Shown piece after piece: positions 26,320-34,420 of a DNA stretch of 64,000 nucleotides. A model generated the notes under the pieces. That model saw only the letters and a list, made by a program, of their open reading frames with translations. It was not told the DNA's origin and did no database searches. Position 1 is the first letter of the stretch, and each line of letters opens with the position of its first letter. The position numbers and the translations under genes were made by a program. This stretch comes from Promicromonospora panici (lineage in GTDB: Bacteria > Actinomycetota > Actinomycetes > Actinomycetales > Cellulomonadaceae), in NCBI RefSeq assembly GCF_900608595.1, contig NZ_UWYY01000012.1, positions 124,001-188,000 of the forward strand, written 5' to 3'.

Positions 26320-27131
26320 TGCGGGTCTTCAAGGAAAGTCTGGTCACCAGCCTCACGTGGCTGATCGTGCTGCTCTTCTTCTTCCCGATCGCGTGGATGG
26401 TGTTCACGGCCCTCAAGTCGGAGAACGACGCCGCGGCCATCCCGCCCCGGTTCGACGCCGCGCTGAGCCTCGACCAGTTCCGGGCCGTGATCGACACGGG
26501 CATCGGGGACTACCTCACGAGCTCCTTCATCGCGAGCGTCGGCTCGACCGTGCTGGTCCTGGCGCTCGCGATCCCGGTGGCCTACGGGCTGAGCATCCGG
26601 CCGATCGTCAAGGTCCGGGACGTGCTGTTCTTCTTCATCTCGACGCGCTTCCTGCCGGCCGCGGCGTCCATCCTGCCGATCTTCATCATCCTGAAGACCA
26701 TCGGAGCGCTGGACAACATCAACGTGATGCTGCTGCTCTACGCCGCGATGAACCTGCCCATCGCCGTCTGGATGATGCGCTCCTTCTTCAGCGAGGTGCC
26801 GGAGGAGATCGTCGAGGCCGCGCGCCTCGACGGAGCGAACCTGCGCACCGAGCTGGTCCGGGTCGTCCTGCCCATCGTGCTGCCGGGCGTCGCCGCCGTC
26901 GCGCTGATCTGTTTCATCTTCGCGTGGAACGAGTACTTCCTCGCGAACCTCCTCACGACCGTCGAGGCCCGGACCGTGCCGCCGTTCCTGGCCAGCTTCG
27001 TCTCCGGCCGCGGACAGTTCCTCGCCATTCTCTCGGCCGCCTCGACCCTCGCCGTCCTTCCGGTGGTGCTCGCCGGCTGGCTCGCCCAGAAGCAGCTCGT
27101 CCGCGGCCTGGCGATGGGGGCGGTCAAGTGA
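26319..27131 (+). CDS. Sugar/polyol ABC transporter permease, MalG/SmoG type
   Basis: 270 residues, six membrane segments starting with LTWLIVLLFFFPIAWMVF. The EAA loop is VEAARLDGANLRTELVRVVL. WNEYFLANLL and the C-terminal QKQLVRGLAMGAVK are typical of MalG-type partners. Its ATG overlaps the upstream stop by one base, and its stop overlaps the dehydrogenase start (TGATG). Confidence 0.93.
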   Translation: MRVFKESLVTSLTWLIVLLFFFPIAWMVFTALKSENDAAAIPPRFDAALSLDQFRAVIDTGIGDYLTSSFIASVGSTVLVLALAIPVAYGLSIRPIVKVRDVLFFFISTRFLPAAASILPIFIILKTIGALDNINVMLLLYAAMNLPIAVWMMRSFFSEVPEEIVEAARLDGANLRTELVRVVLPIVLPGVAAVALICFIFAWNEYFLANLLTTVEARTVPPFLASFVSGRGQFLAILSAASTLAVLPVVLAGWLAQKQLVRGLAMGAVK

Positions 27132-28165
27132 TGATGTTGCGCGCCGTCGTCGAACCCGGGACGGGCACCCGGCTGCACCACACCACCGTTCCGACCCCAG
27201 GGGACGGCGAAGTGCTGGTCCGCAGCACACTGGTCGGGATCTGCGGGTCCGACACCCACGCCCTGGCCGGCCACCACCCCTTCCTGACCGGCCCGTACGT
27301 GCCGGGCCATGAGGCGATCGGCGAGGTCGTCTCCACCGGGCCGGGCGTCGACGGCCCTGTGCGACCGGGGCAACGGGTGCTGCTCAAGCCGAACGTGGCG
27401 TGCGGCACCTGCCTCAACTGCCGCGCCGACCGCACCAACGCCTGCGAGACCCTCGCCTGGGTGGGTTGTGATCCCTCCGATGCGCTCCCGGGCGCCATGG
27501 CCGACTACTTCGTCGCTCCTGCCAGGAACCTCTACGCCGTGCCGGACGGACTGAGCGACGAAGCGGCGGCCCTGGTCGAGTGCCTGGCCACCCCGGTGCA
27601 CGCCGCCCGGATCGCGGGCGACCTCAGCGGCGCACGCGTGGTCGTCCTCGGGGCCGGGACGATCGGGCTGCTCTGCGTGCTCGCCGCGCTGCACGCCGGG
27701 GCTGCCTCGGTGGTCGTCACGGACATGGAACAGAGCAAGGTGGACCGCGCGAGACGTGTCGGGGCGGCCGGCGGGGTGATCGCGACGTCCGAGCGGTTGC
27801 CCGACGAGGTCCGCGAGCTGCTCGGCGGACCGGCCGACGTCGTCTTCGACTGCGTGGCGAACGGCCGCTCCCTGGACCAGGCGGTCGGCCTGCTGCGCCG
27901 GGCCGGAACGCTGCTGATCGTCGGCGTACCTCCCCGGCCCGACCCGATCAATCTCCCGCTGGTCCAGGACTGGGAGCTGCGTGTGCAGGGCTGCGCGGCT
28001 TATACCGAGGCGGACATCGTCACGGCCCTCGGTATCGCCGTCGACGGCGGGCTCCCGGTCGACGAGATCGTGTCAGGCACCTACGAGCTCGGCCACATCG
28101 CGGAGGCCTTCGCCGCTGCCGGAGCGGACACCTCGGGGAAGGTCATGATCTCCATGGCCAGGTGA
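27131..28165 (+). CDS. Zinc-dependent alcohol/polyol dehydrogenase (MDR family)
   Basis: 344 residues from ATG 27131; GTG 27128 and ATG 27134 are alternatives. Catalytic zinc ligands are in GICGSDTHALAGHH and GHEAIGEV, and the structural-zinc cysteines in CGTCLNCRADRTNAC. The Rossmann motif is GAGTIGLLCVLAAL. As the last gene of the transporter operon it probably oxidises the imported polyol to a ketose, as sorbitol or mannitol dehydrogenases do. The substrate is inferred from context only. Confidence 0.9.
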   Translation: MMLRAVVEPGTGTRLHHTTVPTPGDGEVLVRSTLVGICGSDTHALAGHHPFLTGPYVPGHEAIGEVVSTGPGVDGPVRPGQRVLLKPNVACGTCLNCRADRTNACETLAWVGCDPSDALPGAMADYFVAPARNLYAVPDGLSDEAAALVECLATPVHAARIAGDLSGARVVVLGAGTIGLLCVLAALHAGAASVVVTDMEQSKVDRARRVGAAGGVIATSERLPDEVRELLGGPADVVFDCVANGRSLDQAVGLLRRAGTLLIVGVPPRPDPINLPLVQDWELRVQGCAAYTEADIVTALGIAVDGGLPVDEIVSGTYELGHIAEAFAAAGADTSGKVMISMAR

Positions 28166-28173
28166 GCCGTTCG

Positions 28174-28207
28174 CCCGCCGCACCTGGGGTGGCTCATGTG
28201 CGGCGGG
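28174..28207. terminator. Bidirectional terminator candidate
   Basis: CCCGCCGCAC at 28174-28183 pairs exactly with 28198-28207 around a 14-base loop. It lies between the converging dehydrogenase gene and LacI-type gene. Confidence 0.6.
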
Positions 28208-28244
28208 TGGGTGCCGGGCGATCGGTTGTCAAGGAGCGGTGTCG

Positions 28245-29291
28245 CTAGACCCCGAGGCGGGCCTGGGCCGTGCTCGCCCGCTCGACCAGGGCGGGGCGCA
28301 CGGTCACGGTACGGTGACGGTGCTCGCCGGCCGGGGTGTTCAGCTCCTCCAGCAGCAGCGCTGCCGCGGCCTCGCCCATCTTCGCGCCTCGCAGCTCGAC
28401 CGTGGTCAGCGCGACGGGGCCGCTCCGCGCCGACCGGTTGTCCTCACAGCCGACGACGGCGATGTCGCCGGGCACCTCAGCGACCAGAGCAGTGTGCAGG
28501 CCGTCCGCGATGCCGTTGCCGAGGTCGTCGGTGACCGCCACGACGCCGTCGGGGAGCGGGCGCCCAGTGCGGCCGGCGAGGGCGTGTGCGACCGCCTGGC
28601 CGCCCTCGAAGCGGAGCCCGTCGGCGTCGATGGTCTCCAGCGACACACCCTGCGCCTCAGCGACCGCACGCCGCACACCCGCGCGCCTGGCCCGGACCGG
28701 CTGGTACTCGTCGCGAGCGGCGACGAACGCGAGGCGCGTGCACCCCGTCTCGATGAGGTGCCGCGCGGCGACGTATCCGACCTGCTCGTTGTCCACCAGC
28801 ACCGTGCAGCACTCGACCCCGGCCTGCTCGTAGTTGAGCAGCACGATCGGCCGGCCGTGTGAACGCATCCGCTCGATGCCGTCGAGGGAGTCCTCCATCG
28901 GCGAGAGCAGGACCCCTGCGACGCGAGCCTCGTCGAACAGGTGCAGGTAGTCGTCCTGCCGGCGCATGTCGCACGCCGCATTCCCCAGGACCAGCCGCAG
29001 CCCGACGCCGTCGGCGCCCTGCTGGGCACCGTGCGCCATGTCCACGTACAGCGAGTTGTCGAGGTCGGCCAGGACCATCCCGATCGAGCTCGTCGTGCCG
29101 GTCGCCAGCAGCCGGGCGGCGTCGTTACGCACGAAACCCAGCTCCGCGATCGCCGCCCGGACCCGCTCGGCGGTCGCCTCCGCGACCTTCTCGGGCCGGT
29201 TGATCACGTTCGAGACCGTGGCGATCGAGACCCCCGCATGGTGCGCGACGTCGAGCATGCTCGGGTTCGTCTTCTTCGGCGTCGCCGGCAC
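28245..29291 (-). CDS. LacI-family transcriptional regulator
   Basis: 348 residues from GTG 29291, preceded by GAGAGGTGA. The helix-turn-helix and hinge read SMLDVAHHAGVSIATVSNVI then FVRNDAARLLATG. The periplasmic-binding-protein-like sensor follows, with GVVAVTDDLGNGIADGL near the end. The divergent gene is the secreted GH43 enzyme, and a perfect 12-bp palindrome lies between them, so this protein probably represses the GH43 gene until an arabino-oligosaccharide or related sugar binds. It may also control itself. Confidence 0.92.
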   Translation of the reverse strand: MPATPKKTNPSMLDVAHHAGVSIATVSNVINRPEKVAEATAERVRAAIAELGFVRNDAARLLATGTTSSIGMVLADLDNSLYVDMAHGAQQGADGVGLRLVLGNAACDMRRQDDYLHLFDEARVAGVLLSPMEDSLDGIERMRSHGRPIVLLNYEQAGVECCTVLVDNEQVGYVAARHLIETGCTRLAFVAARDEYQPVRARRAGVRRAVAEAQGVSLETIDADGLRFEGGQAVAHALAGRTGRPLPDGVVAVTDDLGNGIADGLHTALVAEVPGDIAVVGCEDNRSARSGPVALTTVELRGAKMGEAAAALLLEELNTPAGEHRHRTVTVRPALVERASTAQARLGV

Positions 29292-29345
29292 CTCGTCACC
29301 TCTCTCGTTCGCCCTGCCCAGAGGGTATCTGCCGCCGACTCTGGT

Positions 29346-29357
29346 TTAAGCGCTTAA
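29346..29357. promoter_or_regulatory. LacI-type operator
   Basis: TTAAGCGCTTAA, a perfect 12-bp palindrome with the central CG usual for LacI-family sites, sits 54 bp upstream of the LacI gene start and 64 bp upstream of the GH43 start. Confidence 0.8.
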
Positions 29358-29421
29358 TTCTCCGCTAGGCTGCGCCCGGCCGCACGGGCACGTGCGTGCC
29401 TCTCGCGACGAAGGAGTCGAG

Positions 29422-30825
29422 ATGAGAGCAAACCTCCGGACCCGGCTGCGCGGCATCGCCGCCGCCCTGGGATCCCTGGCGTTCCTGCTGGCCGGCGTGT
29501 TCGCCGTCCCCACCACCGCCACCGCGCTGGAGGGCGAGATCAATCTCCACGACCCGAGCGTCATCAAGGCCGGCGGCTGTTACTACGCGTACTCGACCGG
29601 GTTCGAGAACGACCCGGCCAACCGCACGGGCTCGATCACGACCTACCGCACCTGCGAGCCGACGCCGGACCGCGGCTGGCGGAAGGTCGGCAACGTCTGG
29701 GAGTCCACACCGGCCTGGATCACCCAGGCGCACGGCGGCCAGACCCCGCCGAACATCTGGGCACCCGACATCAACTACATCGACGGTGAGTACCACCTGT
29801 ACTACGCCACCGCGATCTGGGGCGTCGACCACGCCGCGATGGGCCTGGCGACGGCTCCGAGCCCCACCGGGCCCTGGACCGACCGGGGCATGGTCACGGA
29901 CGTCAACTACCCGATCGACCCCGACGTGGTCCGCGGCGGGGACGGGCGCCTGTACCTGGCATGGGGCTCGTGGAACGGCATCTACATGCACGTGCTCGAC
30001 GAGTCCACCGGCAAGCTCTCCACGTCCGACCACAACCTGTGGCGCATCGCCACGAACGTGGAGGGCGTCTCCATCGTCCGGGACGGCGCGTACTTCTACC
30101 TGCTCGCACCCACGGGCACCTGCTGCAGCGGCACCAGCAGCACCTACCACACCGTCGTCGGCCGGGCCACGTCCGTGGCCGGGCCGTACTACGACCGCGA
30201 CGGACGGAACCTCCTCAACGGCAGCCAGACCGTGATCATGCGCGGGGCCTGGCCGCGCGTCGGCGCAGGAGGTGGCGACGTGTACACCGACGGCGGCAAC
30301 CGGTACTTCGCCTACCACTACTACGACGCGGACAACGGCGGACGCGGGACCCTGGACATCCGCCAGCTCACCTTCGCCGCCGGCTGGCCGATCCTCGACG
30401 CCCCGCTCGGCAGGACCGACGCTGTCCTGCAGGTCAGGCACTCCTCGATGTGCGCGGACGTCTGGTTCGAGAGCACCGAGGCCGGGGCCGGGGTGAGCCA
30501 GGGCAACTGCAACGGCGGGGACAACCAGCTCTGGCAGACCACGCGCACCGGCAACACCTACCAGTTCCGCGCCACCCACTCCGGGCAGTGCCTCGCGATT
30601 CTCGGCAGCTCCACGACCCAGGGCGCCACCGTGAACCAGTGGACCTGCAACGGCGCCGACGACCAGAAGTGGGAGCGCGTCCCCGTCCTCGGCGCGTATT
30701 CCCTGCTCCGGAACGTCGCCACCGGCCAGTGTCTCGAGGTCTCGGCACACTCGACCACCAATGGCGCTGCGCTCAGCCAGTGGCCGTGCAACCGCGGCGA
30801 CAACCAGCTCTGGCTCATGGACTGA
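29422..30825 (+). CDS. Secreted GH43 arabinanase with ricin-type lectin domain
   Basis: 467 residues from ATG 29422 with GAAGGAG upstream; an earlier in-frame ATG has no ribosome site. Signal peptide 1 to about 36 (LAGVFAVPTTATA). The GH43 five-bladed propeller begins with HDPSVI (general base Asp44), then NIWAPDINYIDGEYHLYYAT and DPDVVRGGDGRLYLAWGSW, as in endo-1,5-alpha-arabinanases. Residues about 335-467 form a CBM13/ricin domain with three Q-x-W-like repeats (NQLWQ, DQKWE, NQLWL). It likely cleaves arabinan side chains of pectin outside the cell; arabinofuranosidase activity is an alternative. Confidence 0.9.
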   Translation: MRANLRTRLRGIAAALGSLAFLLAGVFAVPTTATALEGEINLHDPSVIKAGGCYYAYSTGFENDPANRTGSITTYRTCEPTPDRGWRKVGNVWESTPAWITQAHGGQTPPNIWAPDINYIDGEYHLYYATAIWGVDHAAMGLATAPSPTGPWTDRGMVTDVNYPIDPDVVRGGDGRLYLAWGSWNGIYMHVLDESTGKLSTSDHNLWRIATNVEGVSIVRDGAYFYLLAPTGTCCSGTSSTYHTVVGRATSVAGPYYDRDGRNLLNGSQTVIMRGAWPRVGAGGGDVYTDGGNRYFAYHYYDADNGGRGTLDIRQLTFAAGWPILDAPLGRTDAVLQVRHSSMCADVWFESTEAGAGVSQGNCNGGDNQLWQTTRTGNTYQFRATHSGQCLAILGSSTTQGATVNQWTCNGADDQKWERVPVLGAYSLLRNVATGQCLEVSAHSTTNGAALSQWPCNRGDNQLWLMD

Positions 30826-30836
30826 CCGGCACCCCT

Positions 30837-30874
30837 ACGGCGTCGACGACGGACCGCACCGTCGTCGACGCCGT
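30837..30874 (+). terminator. Terminator of the GH43 gene
   Basis: Perfect 16-bp stem (30837-30852 with 30859-30874) and six-base loop, 11 bp after the stop codon. Confidence 0.75.
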
Positions 30875-30953
30875 GGGCCTGAGCATGGGGGCCGGTCAGT
30901 TCACGTTCGTGACGGGTCGATAGCGGGCGCCATCCTGCGTCCTTGCGAGACGC

Positions 30954-30987
30954 GCCGCCGGGAGACCATCGGGTCTCCCGGCGGCGT
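30954..30987 (-). terminator. Terminator beside the XdhC remnant
   Basis: Perfect 15-bp stem (30954-30968 with 30973-30987) and four-base loop, just after the stop of the XdhC fragment on the minus strand. It is probably the original terminator of that gene. Confidence 0.7.
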
Positions 30988-30992
30988 ACCCG

Positions 30993-31275
30993 TCAGGCCG
31001 ATGCCTCGGTAACGCCTACCAGCGGCGGGGCGCTGTGGTGGATGGGGACTCCGGTGTGCAGCGGTACCCCGGTGCCACCGTGCCGGTGCGCGACGATCTC
31101 GGCGGCGATGGAGAGCGCCGTCTCCTGCGGGGTGCGTGCACCCAGGTCGAGGCCGATCGGTGAGTGCAGCCGGTCGAGCTCGTGGTCGGTCAGGCCCGCT
31201 TCGCGCAGCCGGGTCAGGCGTTCCTCGTGGGTGCGGCGCGAGCCCATGGCCCCGACGTAGGCCGTTCGAGTCATG
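30993..31275 (-). pseudogene. C-terminal fragment of XdhC/CoxI-family protein
   Basis: The last ~93 codons of an open minus-strand frame read TRTAYVGAMGSRRTHEERL, then LHSPIGLDLGARTPQETALS and IAAEIVAHRHGG, which is the Rossmann-like C-terminal domain of XdhC/CoxI maturation factors for molybdenum hydroxylases. Upstream of about 31275 the frame continues into sequence that encodes a regulator on the other strand and has no XdhC similarity. The 5' two thirds are therefore missing. No xanthine or CO dehydrogenase genes remain in the window. Confidence 0.8.
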
Positions 31276-32168
31276 GGCATCCGGGACGACATCCGTGAGT
31301 TCCTGACCACCCGCCGGGCCCGGCTCACGCCCGACCAGGTCGGCCTGCCGGACTTCGGCGGACGACGTCGGGTGCCCGGCTTGCGCCGCGAAGAGGTCGC
31401 CATGGTCGCGGGCCTGAGCGTCGAGTACTACGTGCGCCTGGAACGCGGCCACGCGACCGGGGTCTCCGAGGCAGTCCTGGAGGGATCAGCCGCGCCCTCC
31501 AGCTCGACGACGCCGAACGGGAACACCTCTACGCCCTCGTCCGCGCAGCGAACCAGGGCGCGCACCCGCAGCGACGCCGCACACGCACCAGGACCGACCA
31601 GATCCGACCCCGTGTGCAGCAGCTTCTCGACGCGATGGACAACGTGCCTGCCCTGGTCCAGAACGGGCGGCTCGACATCGTCGCCACCAACAAGCTCGGA
31701 CGGGCCCTGTACTCCGAGATGTACGTACAGCCGCAAGGACCGGTGAACTTCGCACGGTTCGCCTTCCTCGATCCCCGCGCCGAGCCCTTCTACCGGGACT
31801 GGGAGAGCGCTAGCCGGCAGACCGTCGCGGTCCTGCGCGCCGAGGCCGGCCGCGCCCCGTACGACCGCGCCCTCAGCGACCTGGTCGGCGAACTCTCCAC
31901 CTGCAGCGACACCTTCCGCACCCTCTGGGCATCGCACGACGTACGCGAGCACCGCACCGGCCTCAAGACCCTGACCCACCCCGTCGTCGGCGACTTGGAC
32001 CTCGACTTCGAAGCCATGGACCTCACATCCGACCGCGGCATCCAGCTGATCGCCTACTCCGCCGTGCCCGGCTCGGCATCACACGACGCCCTCAAGCTAC
32101 TCAGCAGCTGGACGGCGACGACCGTCGATGCCCGGAGCACCGACCAGAACGTCGCCGGCCGCAACTGA
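31273..32168 (+). pseudogene. MmyB-type helix-turn-helix regulator with frameshift
   Basis: From ATG 31273 the frame encodes the XRE domain (DIREFLTTRRARLTPDQVG, then GLRREEVAMVAGLSVEYYVR and LERG) up to VLEG at 31484. The family continuation is in the next frame, reading SRALQLDDAEREHLYALVRA and then the MmyB ligand domain (VPALVQNGRLDIVATNKLGR, ARFAFLDPRAEPFYRDW) to TGA 32166-32168. Loss of one base in GAGGGATCA near 31484 explains it. Either the gene is inactive or there is a sequencing error in the short G run. A separate downstream start could still give a 184-residue sensor domain without DNA binding. Confidence 0.85.
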
Positions 32169-32245
32169 CCGACCAGGGGTGCCCTGGCAGTACACCCCTC
32201 GTCAGGGACTCCCGCGAGCGCACCGGGGCCGGAAGGCTGACGAGC

Positions 32246-32731
32246 ATGCTCAGCACGAAGAAGCTCCTCGCCGCCCCGCTGGCCCTCGGGCTCGCGCTCC
32301 TGATGACCGCCTGCACACCCACTGGGTCCGCCACGCAAACCGGGTCCGCCACGGAACCCGAGGAGACCGACCCGCTCACGGGCCAGTGGCAGATAACCTC
32401 GCTCGAAGCCGGTACCGAGGGCGACCTCGAACCCGTGCCGTACTCCGGTCAGATCATCTTCACGGAGGCCGACACCATGGCCGTCCAGGCGATGAACCCG
32501 GACACAGAAGCCCCGGACACGCCGTACACCGTGAACGGGTACGAGGCGTACTACGGGAACGTCGCGATCGACGAGGCCGATGGCACCTTCGAGGTGACCA
32601 TCGAGTCCGCCGCGGTCCGCGACCTCATCGGGCAGAGCCTGACCCGGAACTTCGAGGTGTCCGACGACGCCCTCGTGCTGACGCCCGCCGACCCCGCCGA
32701 GGGCTGGCGCGTAACCTACGAGCGGTCCTGA
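32246..32731 (+). CDS. Lipocalin-like lipoprotein
   Basis: 161 residues. The lipoprotein signal peptide ends in LLMTAC (Cys23). After a Thr/Ser/Glu linker, GQWQITSLEAG, SGQIIFTEADTMAVQAM, YEAYYGNVAIDEADGTFEVT and WRVTYER have the strand order of small lipocalin-like domain proteins. It should sit on the outer face of the membrane and may bind a small hydrophobic ligand; none can be named. It lies 77 bp after the broken regulator. Confidence 0.7.
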   Translation: MLSTKKLLAAPLALGLALLMTACTPTGSATQTGSATEPEETDPLTGQWQITSLEAGTEGDLEPVPYSGQIIFTEADTMAVQAMNPDTEAPDTPYTVNGYEAYYGNVAIDEADGTFEVTIESAAVRDLIGQSLTRNFEVSDDALVLTPADPAEGWRVTYERS

Positions 32732-32819
32732 CCGCCTGAGGGGTCCTGTCCGGGCCTCCCACTACGGAGGCGGCGGGGCGTTTGATGAGTTCCGAACGGA
32801 CACGAGAGGAAACCACACC

Positions 32820-33671
32820 GTGGAACTTGGCCTGCACATCGCCGACTTCACCTGGACCGGCAGCGCGCCCGCGCTCGGTCCGACCCTCGCGCAGCACGTA
32901 CGCAGCGCCGAGCAAGCCGGCATCACGCGCGTCACCGTGATGGACCACTTCTGGCAGATCCCCGGCGTCGGTCCGGTCGAGCACGAGATGTACGAGGCGT
33001 ACACGGCGCTCGGGTTCATCGCCGCGCACACCGAGAAGGCCCTGCTGCACACACTCGTCACCGGCGTGATCTACCGCGAGCCGGCGCTGCTGGCCAAGGC
33101 CGTCACGACCCTCGACGCCCTCTCGGGCGGACGGGCCGGCCTCGGTATCGGTGCCGCATGGAACGCCGACGAGTCCGAAGGGCTCGGGTTCCCGTTCCCG
33201 CCCGTCAGGGAGCGGTTCGACCGGCTGGAGGAGGCCATCCAGATCTGCCTGCAGATGTGGTCCGACTCCGAGGAGCCGTTCGAGGGGACGCACTACCAGC
33301 TCGGACGCACGCTGGACTCGCCCGGGCCGCTGCGCCGCCCATACCTGATAATCGGCGGTGGCGGCGAGAAGCGGACGCTCCGCCTGGTTGCGCAGTACGC
33401 GGACGCCTGCAACATCGGTGCCGGGCCTGAGGCCGGTCACAAGCTCGACGTGCTGCGCGCCCACTGCGACGCCGTCGGCCGTGACTACGACCAGATCGAG
33501 AAGACCGCCATGCTCACCCTCGACCCGCACGACGACGCGGACGCCCTGGTGCGCAACGCCGAGGAGATGCGCGAGCTCGGCTACACCGTGGCCTACGTCT
33601 ACGCGCGCGACATCACCGAACCGGCGAAGATCATCGACACCCTCGCGACGGCGGCGGACCGGCTCCGTTGA
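32820..33671 (+). CDS. LLM-class F420-dependent oxidoreductase
   Basis: 283 residues from GTG 32820 with AGAGGA upstream. The bacterial-luciferase-like TIM barrel is evident: ELGLHIADFTW, AGITRVTVMDHFWQIPGVG, TLDALSGGRAGLGIGAAWNA (the conserved GR-x-x-L-G-x-G-A-G-W region) and LIIGGGGEKRTLRLVAQYAD. Actinobacterial proteins of this kind usually use coenzyme F420. The substrate is unknown. It precedes an SDR gene by 46 bp on the same strand. Confidence 0.85.
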   Translation: MELGLHIADFTWTGSAPALGPTLAQHVRSAEQAGITRVTVMDHFWQIPGVGPVEHEMYEAYTALGFIAAHTEKALLHTLVTGVIYREPALLAKAVTTLDALSGGRAGLGIGAAWNADESEGLGFPFPPVRERFDRLEEAIQICLQMWSDSEEPFEGTHYQLGRTLDSPGPLRRPYLIIGGGGEKRTLRLVAQYADACNIGAGPEAGHKLDVLRAHCDAVGRDYDQIEKTAMLTLDPHDDADALVRNAEEMRELGYTVAYVYARDITEPAKIIDTLATAADRLR

Positions 33672-33717
33672 GCTAGGCCTTGAGATCGTCGAACAGGTGA
33701 CACAACGAAGGAGCAGC

Positions 33718-34383
33718 ATGACCACCATCGCCATCGTGGGCGCGGGCCCGGGCCTGGGTGCCGCCGTCGCCCGCAGGTTCGGGGCCGAGGGCTTCGCGGT
33801 CGCCCTGGTCTCCCGCACCCAGGAACGCCTCGACCAGCTCGCCGCCGACCTCCGGGCTGAGGGCGTCACCGCCCGCGGTTACGCGGCCGACGTCCGCGAC
33901 GCGGAGTCGCTGACCGCCGCGCTCGGCCGGGCGGCAGCGGAGCTCGGGACCATCGAGGTGCTCGAGTACAGCCCGATCCCGCAGCGGGAGTTCCTGCGGC
34001 CCGTCCTGGAAACGACCGTCGACGACCTGACCGCCGCGGTCGAGTTCTCCGTGCTCGGACCGGTCACCGCCGTCCAGCAGGTACTCCCCGGCATGCGGTC
34101 GCTCGGCCGGGGAACCTTCCTGTTCGTCAACGGCGGCAGCGGCGCCCGCCCCAACCCGAGGGTCGCGGGCACGTCGATCGCGTTCGCCGGCGAGAGCGCC
34201 TACGCCAGCATGCTCCACGACGTCCTGGCCGGCGAGAACATCCACATCGGCCAGCTGATCATCCCCGGCGCGATCCGGCCCGGGCACCCCACCCACGACC
34301 CGGCGGTGCTGGCCGACACCCTGTGGACGATCCACAGCGACCGGGGCGAGTTCCGGACGTTCGCCGACCAGCTCGACGCCTGA
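33718..34383 (+). CDS. SDR-family protein lacking the usual catalytic Tyr/Lys
   Basis: 221 residues from ATG 33718 with AAGGAG upstream. The cofactor motif IAIVGAGPGLGAAVARRFGAEG is visible as GAGPGLG, and SRTQERL suits NADP preference. Where classical SDRs have Y-x-x-x-K the sequence is AGESAYASMLHDVLAGE, without a Lys at the right spacing, and the NAG motif is replaced by YSPIP. It may therefore be an atypical SDR or a binding protein. It is probably co-transcribed with the F420-type oxidoreductase. Confidence 0.75.
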   Translation: MTTIAIVGAGPGLGAAVARRFGAEGFAVALVSRTQERLDQLAADLRAEGVTARGYAADVRDAESLTAALGRAAAELGTIEVLEYSPIPQREFLRPVLETTVDDLTAAVEFSVLGPVTAVQQVLPGMRSLGRGTFLFVNGGSGARPNPRVAGTSIAFAGESAYASMLHDVLAGENIHIGQLIIPGAIRPGHPTHDPAVLADTLWTIHSDRGEFRTFADQLDA

Positions 34384-34420
34384 AGAACTGCCCCCAGAAG
34401 AACCACCGACAAGGAACCCG

